From: Flavobacterium rakeshii
GTDB lineage: Bacteria > Bacteroidota > Bacteroidia > Flavobacteriales > Flavobacteriaceae
Assembly: GCF_009741375.1 (NCBI RefSeq)
Contig: NZ_WOWP01000024.1
Location: 186,001-250,000 of the forward strand
Reading direction: 5' to 3'
DNA: 64,000 nt
In this document: positions 49,482-57,670 of the stretch, piece after piece
Layout: each line of letters starts with the position of its first letter
How positions within the stretch are numbered: the stretch's first letter is position 1
Program-made: the position numbers and the translations under genes
Notes under the pieces: model-generated
Databases searched by the model: none
Told to the model about the DNA's origin: nothing
Seen by the model: only the letters and a program-made list of their open reading frames with translations

Positions 49482-50768
49482 ATGACAACTACCGAAGAAC
49501 TACACAAGTACTTCCTATCATGCGGAACTGTTACTACAGATACCCGAAAAATAGAGCCAGGATCTCTTTTCATTGCCCTAAAGGGAGAAAAATTTGACGC
49601 TAATACTTTTGCTGAAGAAGCCTTAAAAAAAGGAGCTGCTTATGCTGTAGTTGACAACCCCGAATACAAAACAAACGATAAAATACTACTTGTAGAAAAC
49701 GGACTTACCGCTCTACAGCAACTGGCAAAACACCACAGACGTTACTTAGGCCTACCCGTTATTGCATTAACCGGCAGCAACGGAAAAACCACAACTAAAG
49801 AACTTATAAATGCTGTACTTTCTAAAAAGTACAACACTACAGCAACCATAGGTAACCTTAACAACCATATAGGCGTACCCCTTACCCTACTTTCGTTCAC
49901 AAAAGATACTGAAATAGGAATTATTGAAATGGGTGCCAATCACAAAAAAGAAATTGAACAGTTATGCGAAATAGCCGAACCTAATTTTGGCTATATAACC
50001 AATTTCGGCAAAGCACACCTGGAGGGCTTCGGGGGTGTACAAGGAGTTATAGAAGGTAAAAGTGAATTATATACCTATCTCAAAGCTCACACAAAAACTG
50101 CTTTTGTGAATCTGGATGATCCTATTCAGGATAAAAAAACAGAAGATATGTCACGCATTACTTTTGCTGTTAACGAGTACAACTGTGATATTCATATAGA
50201 TCAGACAGAAGCCAACCCAATGGTTAACATAAAATATAACGGACTGGAAATACATTCTAATCTTATCGGAATTTATAATGCTAACAATATAAATGCCGCG
50301 ATAACCATAGGAACTAATTTTAAAATAAGTGACCATAAAATAAAGGAAGCAATTGAAAATTACACCCCAAACAATAACAGGTCCCAACTTATAGAAAAAA
50401 ACGGAAACCATATTATAATGGATGCCTATAATGCAAACCCAAGTAGTATGGAGGCAGCATTAAACAACCTGATTCAACTTGAAGGAAAATCTAAAATAGC
50501 TATATTGGGAGACATGTTTGAACTGGGAGAAGAAAGCCTTGAAGAGCACAAAAAACTGGTAGAAAAACTATCTCACACCCCTGATATAACAACCTATTTT
50601 ATAGGAAAAGATTTCTTTGCTAATAAAATAAGCAATAACCATTTAAACTTCTATGAAAGTTTTGATGACTTTAAATCATATATGGAAAAAGTCAAACCAA
50701 TAGAAAAAACCATATTAATTAAGGGCTCACGCGGGATGGCTCTCGAAAGAACCCTTGACATCATATAA
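49482..50768 (+). CDS. murF: UDP-N-acetylmuramoyl-tripeptide--D-alanyl-D-alanine ligase
   Basis: 428 residues with Mur ligase layout. The N-terminal domain has VTTDTRKIEPGSLFIALKG (about 17-35, the MurF UDP-binding start), the ATP-binding loop is GSNGKTTTKELI (about 98-109), and IIEMGANHKKEIEQL and MDAYNANPSSMEAAL follow in the central and C-terminal domains. It adds D-Ala-D-Ala to UDP-MurNAc-tripeptide in peptidoglycan synthesis. It is outside the usual dcw cluster and follows the gldJ terminator directly, so it depends on readthrough or a promoter that I did not find. Confidence 0.94.
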   Translation: MTTTEELHKYFLSCGTVTTDTRKIEPGSLFIALKGEKFDANTFAEEALKKGAAYAVVDNPEYKTNDKILLVENGLTALQQLAKHHRRYLGLPVIALTGSNGKTTTKELINAVLSKKYNTTATIGNLNNHIGVPLTLLSFTKDTEIGIIEMGANHKKEIEQLCEIAEPNFGYITNFGKAHLEGFGGVQGVIEGKSELYTYLKAHTKTAFVNLDDPIQDKKTEDMSRITFAVNEYNCDIHIDQTEANPMVNIKYNGLEIHSNLIGIYNANNINAAITIGTNFKISDHKIKEAIENYTPNNNRSQLIEKNGNHIIMDAYNANPSSMEAALNNLIQLEGKSKIAILGDMFELGEESLEEHKKLVEKLSHTPDITTYFIGKDFFANKISNNHLNFYESFDDFKSYMEKVKPIEKTILIKGSRGMALERTLDII

Positions 50769-50773
50769 AACAT

Positions 50774-50802
50774 AACGCTTTCATTTTGAAGGCGTTTTTT
50801 TA
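50774..50802 (+). terminator. Terminator of murF
   Basis: AACGCTTTCA (50774-50783) pairs with TGAAGGCGTT (50787-50796), including one G-U pair, with a 3-nt loop, followed by a run of T. Confidence 0.85.
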
Positions 50803-50818
50803 TTTAAAACTTTCTATT

Positions 50819-50848
50819 TATAAATAAATGAATATTCATTTATTTATA
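50819..50848. promoter_or_regulatory. 30-bp perfect palindrome, probable TetR operator
   Basis: 15-bp arms meet at 50833/50834 (left arm TATAAATAAATGAAT). The palindrome ends where the -7 box of the TetR gene begins (50849). A bound repressor would block polymerase, so autoregulation is expected. Confidence 0.8.
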
Positions 50849-50856
50849 TACCTTTG
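50849..50856 (+). promoter_or_regulatory. -7 promoter box of the tetR-MFS operon
   Basis: TACCTTTG, 20 nt before ATG 50877 and directly next to the 30-bp palindrome. Confidence 0.7.
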
Positions 50857-50876
50857 TACACTCAAAACACTACCAC

Positions 50877-51470
50877 ATGAGAACAAGGGATACAGATAAA
50901 GAAAAACTGGTTTATGAAAAAGCCATAGAACAAATTGTGAAGGAAGGATTCAATGCCTTTAGCATGAATAAACTAGCCAAGGCTTGTAACATATCTGTAG
51001 CAACCCTTTATATATATTATAAAGACAAAGATGATCTTATAAAAAAAGTAGGAACTACGATTGCAAAAAAATTCTTCAGTATAGTTATTAACGATTTCAA
51101 TCCAAAAATGCCTTTTGAAGAAGGAATGTGGATACAATGGAAAAACAGGTCGGCTTTTGCATTAGAGAACCCAATGGAAGTTTCCTGCTTTGAAATAATG
51201 AAACACTCTCCTTATGCTGATGAAATACTTAAGGCAGGTGAATTGACAACATTTAAAGAATGTATGACCGAGTTTTTTAAAAATGCTATAAAAAATAAAG
51301 AACTAAACCCAATAAGCCTGGATATTTTTTGGAGTATAGCTTATGGTCCTTTGTACAGCCTGCTCGGTTTTCACAGAGAAGGCAAAAGCATAGGAGGACG
51401 ACCCTTCACCTTAACCGAAGATATAATGAAAGAAACTTTTGACCTGATGATAAAAGGTCTAAAACCCTGA
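50877..51470 (+). CDS. TetR family transcriptional repressor
   Basis: 197 residues. The N-terminal HTH spans about 8-58: EKAIEQIVKEGFNAFSMNKLAKACNISVATLYIYYKDKDDLIKKV, the usual TetR fold with the LYIYYKDKDDL hallmark. The C-terminal ligand domain is helical and hydrophobic. It is the first gene of an operon with a small CxxC protein and an MFS exporter. It probably represses all three until an effector binds, which fits the palindrome over its promoter. Confidence 0.9.
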   Translation: MRTRDTDKEKLVYEKAIEQIVKEGFNAFSMNKLAKACNISVATLYIYYKDKDDLIKKVGTTIAKKFFSIVINDFNPKMPFEEGMWIQWKNRSAFALENPMEVSCFEIMKHSPYADEILKAGELTTFKECMTEFFKNAIKNKELNPISLDIFWSIAYGPLYSLLGFHREGKSIGGRPFTLTEDIMKETFDLMIKGLKP

Positions 51471-51475
51471 CTAAA

Positions 51476-51700
51476 ATGAAACAGACAAATCCCCAAATAT
51501 TAGTATTTAAAACCGACATAACTGAATTATGCAGTAACTGTGAGATAGCAAAAAAACTTAATACACACCCACTAATCAACGAATGGTCTATAGACACTGA
51601 AGATAAGGATAATGTATTAAGAATAATAACAACTAATATAGTACCACAGCAAATTATACAACTGGTTACCGAATCAGGACACTATTGCAGCGAATTATAA
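51476..51700 (+). CDS. Small ferredoxin-fold (HMA-like) protein with a CxxC motif
   Basis: 74 residues. The pattern ILVFKTDITELCSNCEIAKKL ... INEWSIDTEDKDNVLRIITT ... IIQLVTESGHYCSEL fits the beta-alpha-beta-beta-alpha-beta fold of heavy-metal-associated domain proteins. CSNC sits in the loop after strand 1, where HMA domains have their metal-binding CxxC, and a third Cys lies near the end. It is 5 nt after tetR and 31 nt before the MFS gene, so it is co-transcribed. It may bind a metal or only share the fold; not proven. Confidence 0.6.
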   Translation: MKQTNPQILVFKTDITELCSNCEIAKKLNTHPLINEWSIDTEDKDNVLRIITTNIVPQQIIQLVTESGHYCSEL

Positions 51701-51731
51701 TAATCATCAATAATAAATCATCAATCAAAAA

Positions 51732-52991
51732 ATGGACGTTAAAAAAGGAATTGCAAAATTCACATCACATCAAAAGCTGGTTATAGCAATGCTGGCACTA
51801 ACGCAGTTTACTGTAATACTAGATTTCATGGTCATCTCTCCATTAGGAGACATCCTCATGAAAAATCTGGATATGACCACCGCAAACTTTGGCTTTGCTG
51901 TATCGGCCTACGCATTCAGCGCAGGAATATCAGGATTACTTGCAGCAGGTTTTGCCGATAAATTTGACCGTAAAAAACTTCTTATTTTCTTTTACACAGG
52001 ATTCATATTAGGAACTTTTTGCTGCGCCATGGCAAATAGCTACTTAACACTTGTTGCTGCACGTATTGTTACAGGTCTCTTCGGTGGAGTAATTGGATCG
52101 GTATCGCTTGCAATAGTAACCGACTTATTCATATTAGAGCAACGTGGACGTGTAATGGGCTTTATCCAAATGGCATTTGCCACAAGCCAGATACTTGGAA
52201 TACCACTAGGACTTTATTTTGCCAATAATTGGGGATGGCATTCTTCATTTTTAATGATTGTAGTACTGGCAATCGCAATACTAGCACTTATCATCATAAA
52301 ACTGGAACCGGTAAATAAACATCTTGAGATAAAATCAGACAAGAATCCGTTTGTTCATTTACTACATACATTAAGCAATAAGCGATACCAAACAGGCTTT
52401 ATAGCTATCGCCATACTATCGGTAGGTGGGTTTATGTTACAACCCTTCGGCACTGCTTATCTGGTAAACAATATTAAAGTAAGTCATGAAGAACTACCTA
52501 TAATATTCTTTTTCACAGGGCTTGCAGTATTATTCATCATGCCAATGGTAGGTAAACTAAGTGACAGGATGAGTAAACTAAAATTATTTACCATAGGTTC
52601 ACTTATTTCAATAGTGATGATATTAATATACACTAACCTACCTCCTATTCCGGTATGGCAAATTATAGCAATAAACATGATACTGTTTATGGGAATAATG
52701 AGCCGAATGGTACCTGCAACAACATTGAACACAGCAGTACCCGAAACACAGGACCGTGGCGCTTATATGGCAATAACATCATCATTACAGCAAATTGCAG
52801 GTGGTATAGCTGCAGTATGCGCCGGGTATATAGTACATCAGGAAACCAAAACGAGTCCGCTTCTAAACTATGATGTACTAGGATACGTGATTAGTATAAT
52901 AACACTATTATCAATACTGCTTATACTGAGAGTAGATATTTTAATAAACCCAAAAACAGAAATACCTACACCTACTCCGGTAAAAGCATAA
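51732..52991 (+). CDS. MFS transporter, DHA1 (drug:H+ antiporter) type
   Basis: 419 residues with 12 membrane segments. Motif A is GFADKFDRKKLLIF (after TM2) with its weaker repeat GKLSDRMSKLKLF (after TM8). Motif C is ILGIPLGLYFANNWGWHSSF in TM5. Lines such as DFMVISPLGDILM place it in the DHA1 group, which exports small hydrophobic compounds. It is the last gene of the TetR operon, so its substrate is probably the TetR effector. A strong terminator follows. Confidence 0.88.
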   Translation: MDVKKGIAKFTSHQKLVIAMLALTQFTVILDFMVISPLGDILMKNLDMTTANFGFAVSAYAFSAGISGLLAAGFADKFDRKKLLIFFYTGFILGTFCCAMANSYLTLVAARIVTGLFGGVIGSVSLAIVTDLFILEQRGRVMGFIQMAFATSQILGIPLGLYFANNWGWHSSFLMIVVLAIAILALIIIKLEPVNKHLEIKSDKNPFVHLLHTLSNKRYQTGFIAIAILSVGGFMLQPFGTAYLVNNIKVSHEELPIIFFFTGLAVLFIMPMVGKLSDRMSKLKLFTIGSLISIVMILIYTNLPPIPVWQIIAINMILFMGIMSRMVPATTLNTAVPETQDRGAYMAITSSLQQIAGGIAAVCAGYIVHQETKTSPLLNYDVLGYVISIITLLSILLILRVDILINPKTEIPTPTPVKA

Positions 52992-53014
52992 ACATCAATC
53001 TAAAATGCAGTTAG

Positions 53015-53041
53015 AAAAGCCCCGCACAAACGGGGCTTTTT
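53015..53041 (+). terminator. Terminator of the tetR-MFS operon
   Basis: A 10-bp perfect stem AAAAGCCCCG (53015-53024) with CGGGGCTTTT (53031-53040) and a 6-nt loop. Confidence 0.92.
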
Positions 53042-53081
53042 GATATAACAAACAAAACAAGATATTCACTACCTTTATACC

Positions 53082-53660
53082 ATGCATCCCGAATTTGAGA
53101 AATATCTAAAAGAAAACACCAGTCTTACTCAAGACGACATACACCATATAAACAACAAGGCTTTCGACAAAACATTACATCGCAATGAACTCCTGTTACA
53201 GGCAGGAGACATTTGCAAACACAAAGTATTTGTTGTAAAAGGGTTGCTTCGCATGTATAGTATTGACTCAAATGGTAATGAGCACATACTACAGTTTGCC
53301 CCCGAACATAGCTGGACTCTTGACGTAGAAAGCTATGATAAACAAATACCTAGCGAAATAAACATGGGAGCCATTGAGCCTACCGAAGTAATGCTATGGC
53401 AAAAAGATGACTTTAATAAGCTACTAAGTGAAGTCCCTGAACTCAGCAAATTATCGCAACAAATTATATCCCGAAACATATACTACAGCAGGCAACGTAT
53501 GCTAACAACACTAAGTGCCACACCTGAAGAGAAATATGACGATTTTATTGAGCGTTTCCCAAAACTACTAACAAGACTACCTTTAAGAATGATAGCCTCA
53601 TACCTCGGCATATCCATTAAAACACTAACAAGAATACGCCACAACCAGCTACACCGCTAG
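53082..53660 (+). CDS. Crp/Fnr family transcriptional regulator
   Basis: 192 residues. The cNMP-binding-fold half is at about 25-120: HRNELLLQAGDICKHKVFVVKGLLRMYSID, then NGNEHILQFAPEHSW. The C-terminal HTH (about 150-190) has TRLPLRMIASYLGISIKTLTRIR. The usual cAMP-contacting residues are not evident, so the ligand is unknown. A palindrome (53669-53684) follows, before the epimerase gene, and is a candidate operator. The downstream NAD(P)-dependent enzyme may be its target. Confidence 0.85.
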   Translation: MHPEFEKYLKENTSLTQDDIHHINNKAFDKTLHRNELLLQAGDICKHKVFVVKGLLRMYSIDSNGNEHILQFAPEHSWTLDVESYDKQIPSEINMGAIEPTEVMLWQKDDFNKLLSEVPELSKLSQQIISRNIYYSRQRMLTTLSATPEEKYDDFIERFPKLLTRLPLRMIASYLGISIKTLTRIRHNQLHR

Positions 53661-53668
53661 TACTGATT

Positions 53669-53684
53669 ATGGTCAAATGACCAT
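53669..53684. promoter_or_regulatory. Perfect inverted repeat between the Crp-family gene and the epimerase gene
   Basis: ATGGTCA (53669-53675), AA, TGACCAT (53678-53684). It lies 9 nt after the Crp-family stop and 51 nt before the epimerase ATG. It could be the operator of the adjacent regulator. Confidence 0.45.
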
Positions 53685-53735
53685 GTTTTTAGGCTTGCTT
53701 TTAACGTGCTTTGTTACAAATAAAAACTTATTATC

Positions 53736-54617
53736 ATGCGTGTATTTGTAACAGGAGCCTCAGGTTTTGTAGGCTCAGCAGTAGTAAACGATTTAATAGC
53801 CGCAGGCATAGAGGTGCTTGGACTGGTACGATCACAGGCTTCGGCAGAAAAACTAAAAGATTCAGGAGCTGAGATTCTAATGGGCGACATTAATGCCCCA
53901 GAGATTATCCGTAAAGGAGCCACTTCAAGTGATGCTATAATTCACACTGCCTTTAATCATGATTTTTCCAGATATAAGGAAAATTGTGAAGACGACAGGA
54001 AGGTTATTGAGGTTTTTACAGACGCTCTTTTAGGAACTCAAAAGCCATTGGTTGTAACATCGGGTGTTGGCATATTACGTAGTGAAAAAGCTATTACCGA
54101 AGATGATACCCCGTCCGGTTCGGCATCAGTACCAAGGGCAGCGTCAGAAGAAGCCGCGCTCGAAGCAAGATCAAAAGGCGTTAATGCATATATAGTACGC
54201 CTGCCTATTGTACATGGCAAAGACGATCATGGTTTTACCCCTATTGTTATAGAAATGGATAAGGAAAACGGACAGTCGGGCTATATAGGTGACGGACTTA
54301 ACAGATGGCCTGCAGTGCACCGAAAAGACGCTGCCAGCCTGTACCGACTAATTGTGGAAAAACAACCGGAACAGGTCGTTTATCACCCTGTAGCCGAAGA
54401 AGGCGTACCTTTTAAAGAAATTGCCCGTGTTATTAGCGAAAACACCTCACTACCTTTAAAAAGCCTAAATGAAGCCGAAGCGGAAGCCCACTTTACCTGG
54501 TTTAAACATTTTGCTGCTATGGACGGTTATGCATCCAGTGAGAAAACCCAAAAAGTACTTGACTGGAAACCTCAACAAATAGGAATGCTGGAAGACCTAA
54601 ATAAAAATTATTTTTAG
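53736..54617 (+). CDS. NAD(P)-dependent SDR-type epimerase/reductase
   Basis: 293 residues. The extended-SDR start is MRVFVTGASGFVGSAVVNDLIAAGIEVLGLVRS (TGASGFVG = TGxxGxxG). It lacks the YxxxK motif in its usual place, so it belongs to the atypical NmrA-like or epimerase group. The middle has YIVRLPIVHGKDDHGFTPI. The substrate is unknown. It is next to the Crp-family gene, with an inverted repeat in between, and is followed by a terminator. Confidence 0.85.
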   Translation: MRVFVTGASGFVGSAVVNDLIAAGIEVLGLVRSQASAEKLKDSGAEILMGDINAPEIIRKGATSSDAIIHTAFNHDFSRYKENCEDDRKVIEVFTDALLGTQKPLVVTSGVGILRSEKAITEDDTPSGSASVPRAASEEAALEARSKGVNAYIVRLPIVHGKDDHGFTPIVIEMDKENGQSGYIGDGLNRWPAVHRKDAASLYRLIVEKQPEQVVYHPVAEEGVPFKEIARVISENTSLPLKSLNEAEAEAHFTWFKHFAAMDGYASSEKTQKVLDWKPQQIGMLEDLNKNYF

Positions 54618-54622
54618 AAAGC

Positions 54623-54652
54623 AAAAAGCCGAAACTTACGTTTCGGCTTTTT
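54623..54652 (+). terminator. Terminator of the epimerase gene
   Basis: A 12-bp perfect stem AAAAAGCCGAAA with TTTCGGCTTTTT around CTTACG. It is symmetric. Confidence 0.92.
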
Positions 54653-54766
54653 ATTGAACATTAAAGGTTTTATTAGATATATTACCCTATATACTATCTT
54701 TTTATATAGAAGTTAAATTTTTGGCATAGATTATGTAAACTCTCTTACAATCCAACCAATTAACTT

Positions 54767-55951
54767 ATGAAATTCCTTTATCCTTTTTTAGTACTTTTTT
54801 GCTTAAATACGTCTGTTGCACAAAATATTAAAACTTTAAATAAAGGTAAGGTTATCCAAAAAAATTATAATACAAACGTACCTTACAAAGACATAAAAGG
54901 TTTAATAGTAGTAGAAGTTATTATAAAAGGTAAAACCTATAATTTTATTGTAGATACCGGAGCAATTAGCCTCATATCTCCACAATTGTATGAAGAGTTA
55001 GGGTTAAAATCCAGTTCAGAAGTTAATGTTAGTGACTCCAGTGATTTAAATCAACAAATGAAACTCACAACATTACCACCTGTACAAGTAGGAGATATTA
55101 CCTTTGAGAACGTACCCGCTGTAGTTAGCGAAAATATATATTTCATGCAATGTCTCGGTGTTGATGGATTTATTGGAAGTAATATGCTTCGTAATTGTGT
55201 AGTTAAATTTTCATATAAAGATAAAACAGTAAGCTTTACTGATAAGAGAAAAAATTTTGACACTCATAAAAAAAATCGCACCGATTTATTGAAAGATAAA
55301 TTCCAAAGCAACCCTTACCTATATATTTATTTAAAAAATAATGATATAATAGCTCGTGAGTACCTACTATTTGACACAGGAATGATAGGATTATATGATT
55401 TATCTTTAACTGCTTATGATACGTTCAGAAAGTTTAATGTTTTTTCTGTACTACATCAGGCTAAAGGAGCATATTCTGTAGGCATACATGGGGTTGAAAA
55501 CCAAAAAGAACATTCCATGTTACTATTACCTAAATTAAATTTTGCAGGAACTATTTTTAAAAACATTACAACCACAACGACAAGCGATAAAAAATCAAGA
55601 ATTGGCAGCCAGATATTACAATACGGAGATGTTATTATTGATTACCCTCATAGACACTTATACTTCAACCCTTACACAAATGGAGAAATAGATCTTACAG
55701 AAAAGAATTGGCCTATACAACCTGTAATTAAAGAGGACAAGTTAATTGTTGGCTTAGTTTGGGATTCACAATTTAACGGCAGAATCAATGAAGGTGATGA
55801 AATAATAAAGTTTGGAGAAATTGATTATTCAAATTTAGATCCCTGTGAAGCATTTAAATTGAATCTAAAACCCAAAGCAGACACAGCCATAATAACATTA
55901 AGAGATAAAGAGAGTGGTAAAATTAAAAACGTGAGTCTTACTAAAAAGTAA
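54767..55951 (+). CDS. Exported retropepsin-like aspartyl protease with two DTG motifs and a PDZ-like end
   Basis: 394 residues. A signal peptide (about 1-19, MKFLYPFLVLFCLNTSVAQ) is followed by two aspartyl-protease-like halves. The first is FIVDTGAISLISPQLY with D63. The second is LLFDTGMIGLYDLS with D203. Each has a conserved hydrophobic-DTG pattern, so one chain may form the two-lobed active site. The C-terminal ~90 residues (IVGLVWDSQFNGRINEGDEIIKFGEIDY) look like a PDZ fold. It is probably periplasmic or surface-exposed; the substrate is unknown. There is no sorting domain. Confidence 0.78.
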   Translation: MKFLYPFLVLFCLNTSVAQNIKTLNKGKVIQKNYNTNVPYKDIKGLIVVEVIIKGKTYNFIVDTGAISLISPQLYEELGLKSSSEVNVSDSSDLNQQMKLTTLPPVQVGDITFENVPAVVSENIYFMQCLGVDGFIGSNMLRNCVVKFSYKDKTVSFTDKRKNFDTHKKNRTDLLKDKFQSNPYLYIYLKNNDIIAREYLLFDTGMIGLYDLSLTAYDTFRKFNVFSVLHQAKGAYSVGIHGVENQKEHSMLLLPKLNFAGTIFKNITTTTTSDKKSRIGSQILQYGDVIIDYPHRHLYFNPYTNGEIDLTEKNWPIQPVIKEDKLIVGLVWDSQFNGRINEGDEIIKFGEIDYSNLDPCEAFKLNLKPKADTAIITLRDKESGKIKNVSLTKK

Positions 55952-56064
55952 CAGGACTATATTATGAAATATATCGATAAACCTTATTCTCTGGAAAGAA
56001 CGTACTGGTAAAACCTAGTGAATACAAAGCCTTTTACATATATGTTTTAGGTGTGTTTTATATT

Positions 56065-56895
56065 TTAATTAAGTGTAACCGGATAATTGTTTTGAGTATC
56101 TCCCCATTCACTCCATGAACCGTCATAAACCTTAATATTATTATATCCGGCTATTAATGCTGCCATAGCAGGAATGCACGAAGTAATACCTGAGCCACAA
56201 CTAAAAATTAATTCCTGATTTATATCGGCTAAACCTGAAAACATAGCTTTCAATTCCCTGTTATCCAAAAAAGCACCATCTTTAATAACCTTATTAAAAG
56301 ACAGGCTAACAGAGCCTGGTATATGTCCTGATTTTAAACCTTCTCTTGGCTCTGGCTCTAATCCTAAAAATCTTCCTTCAGATCTTGCATCGATTACATT
56401 ACAGCCATTATCGTTATAATGCTCCTGAAGATAATTAGCATCACAAAAAAAACGGGGCTTATCTTTTACCGAAATATTACCTGTTACAGCAACATTAGTA
56501 TACTCTGTACAAGTTGAAAAACCATTTTCAATCCATTTTGGCAGCCCGCCATCAAGCACATACACTTCTTTATGCCCAATATCCTTAATCATAAACCAAG
56601 CCCTAGGGCTTGAATAAACACCCTGATTATCATACACAACAACAACACTATCTTCATTTATCCCCAACTTTTGTAATTCATTTATAAACATATTTGGTTT
56701 AGGAAGCATATGATCGTACTTACTTTCCTTATCAGAGAAAACATTTTTTAGGTCAAATCTTTTTGCCTTTGGGATAATTGCATCTATATTATTAGCCATC
56801 CCCGTTACAGGCTTTATACTGGCATCAAGTACAATAATATTATTGTTATTAATATTACTAAAAAGCCAATGAGAAGATACAGTATAATTTGACAT
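56065..56895 (-). CDS. Sulfurtransferase (3-mercaptopyruvate/thiosulfate type), two rhodanese domains
   Basis: 276 residues. The N-terminal inactive rhodanese domain (SHWLFSNINNNNIIVLDAS ... VVVYDNQGVYSSPRAWFMIKDIG) and the C-terminal active domain (CNVIDARSEGRFLG ... FSCGSGITSCIPAMAAL) are in tandem. The catalytic Cys is C233. The loop CGSGIT resembles the CGSGVT loop of mercaptopyruvate sulfurtransferases rather than the CRKGVT of rhodaneses. There is no signal peptide, so it is cytoplasmic. It transfers sulfane sulfur; the acceptor is unknown. It is 52 nt downstream of the LytTR regulator, same strand. Confidence 0.85.
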   Translation of the reverse strand: MSNYTVSSHWLFSNINNNNIIVLDASIKPVTGMANNIDAIIPKAKRFDLKNVFSDKESKYDHMLPKPNMFINELQKLGINEDSVVVVYDNQGVYSSPRAWFMIKDIGHKEVYVLDGGLPKWIENGFSTCTEYTNVAVTGNISVKDKPRFFCDANYLQEHYNDNGCNVIDARSEGRFLGLEPEPREGLKSGHIPGSVSLSFNKVIKDGAFLDNRELKAMFSGLADINQELIFSCGSGITSCIPAMAALIAGYNNIKVYDGSWSEWGDTQNNYPVTLN

Positions 56896-56947
56896 TTTAA
56901 AAATTACCTTAATAATTAAATTTATTAACTGATGTAATTTAATAACT

Positions 56948-57670
56948 TCAGATTTTAAATTTTTCTATCCTGTTAAAAAATTCATTTCTGTAGGTATCAC
57001 CTAATGGCAGACATTTACCACTTATCCATACTTCATTATTATCGGTCCTTTCAATTTTACCAATAGCAGCGATAAAAGACTTATGTATTTTTACAAATAG
57101 CTTACTAGACAGGTTTTCTTCAAAATATTTAAGGGTATTATAAGTTACCACCTGTTCGGTCGATGTATGTAATACTATATAGTTTTTTATGCTTTCTATA
57201 TAATTTATGTCTTTAATCTCTATACGTTGATACCTGTTCTTACCGTCGGTTTTTACAAAGAAATAATCATCTGCAACATTATCGGTCAATTTTTTAGTAT
57301 CTGAATCTGTTTTTTGATTACGTATCTTTTCTACAGCGGCAATAAAGCGATTAAAAGGTATGGGTTTTAGCAGGTAATCTACCGCGTTAACTTCAAAACC
57401 TTCTATAGCAAACTGTGGGTAGGCGGTGGTAAACACAATTTGTACCTTGTCTTTAATAATAGTCGAAAGCTGAATACCGGTAAGGTCGGGCATTTGTATA
57501 TCCAGGAATACCACATCGGGCTTATGTTGTTCTATAAGGGCAATAGCTTCAACCGCACGGGTACAGGTAGCTACACATTCTATACCTTGCAACTGATCAG
57601 TATATTTTTGCAACAAACGTATTGCAGGCGGTTCGTCATCTACTATTATACAGTTTATAGTATTACTCAT
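56948..57670 (-). CDS. LytTR family response regulator
   Basis: 240 residues. The receiver domain has VDDE (10-13) and the phospho-acceptor D57 (VVFLDIQMPDLTG), with the TTAY and LLKPIPFNRF regions following. The C-terminal LytTR domain spans about 140-240: IKDINYIESIKNYIVLHT and KIHKSFIAAIGKIE. LytTR proteins bind short direct repeats with beta-strands. It overlaps the kinase gene by 1 nt (TAATG). Confidence 0.93.
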   Translation of the reverse strand: MSNTINCIIVDDEPPAIRLLQKYTDQLQGIECVATCTRAVEAIALIEQHKPDVVFLDIQMPDLTGIQLSTIIKDKVQIVFTTAYPQFAIEGFEVNAVDYLLKPIPFNRFIAAVEKIRNQKTDSDTKKLTDNVADDYFFVKTDGKNRYQRIEIKDINYIESIKNYIVLHTSTEQVVTYNTLKYFEENLSSKLFVKIHKSFIAAIGKIERTDNNEVWISGKCLPLGDTYRNEFFNRIEKFKI

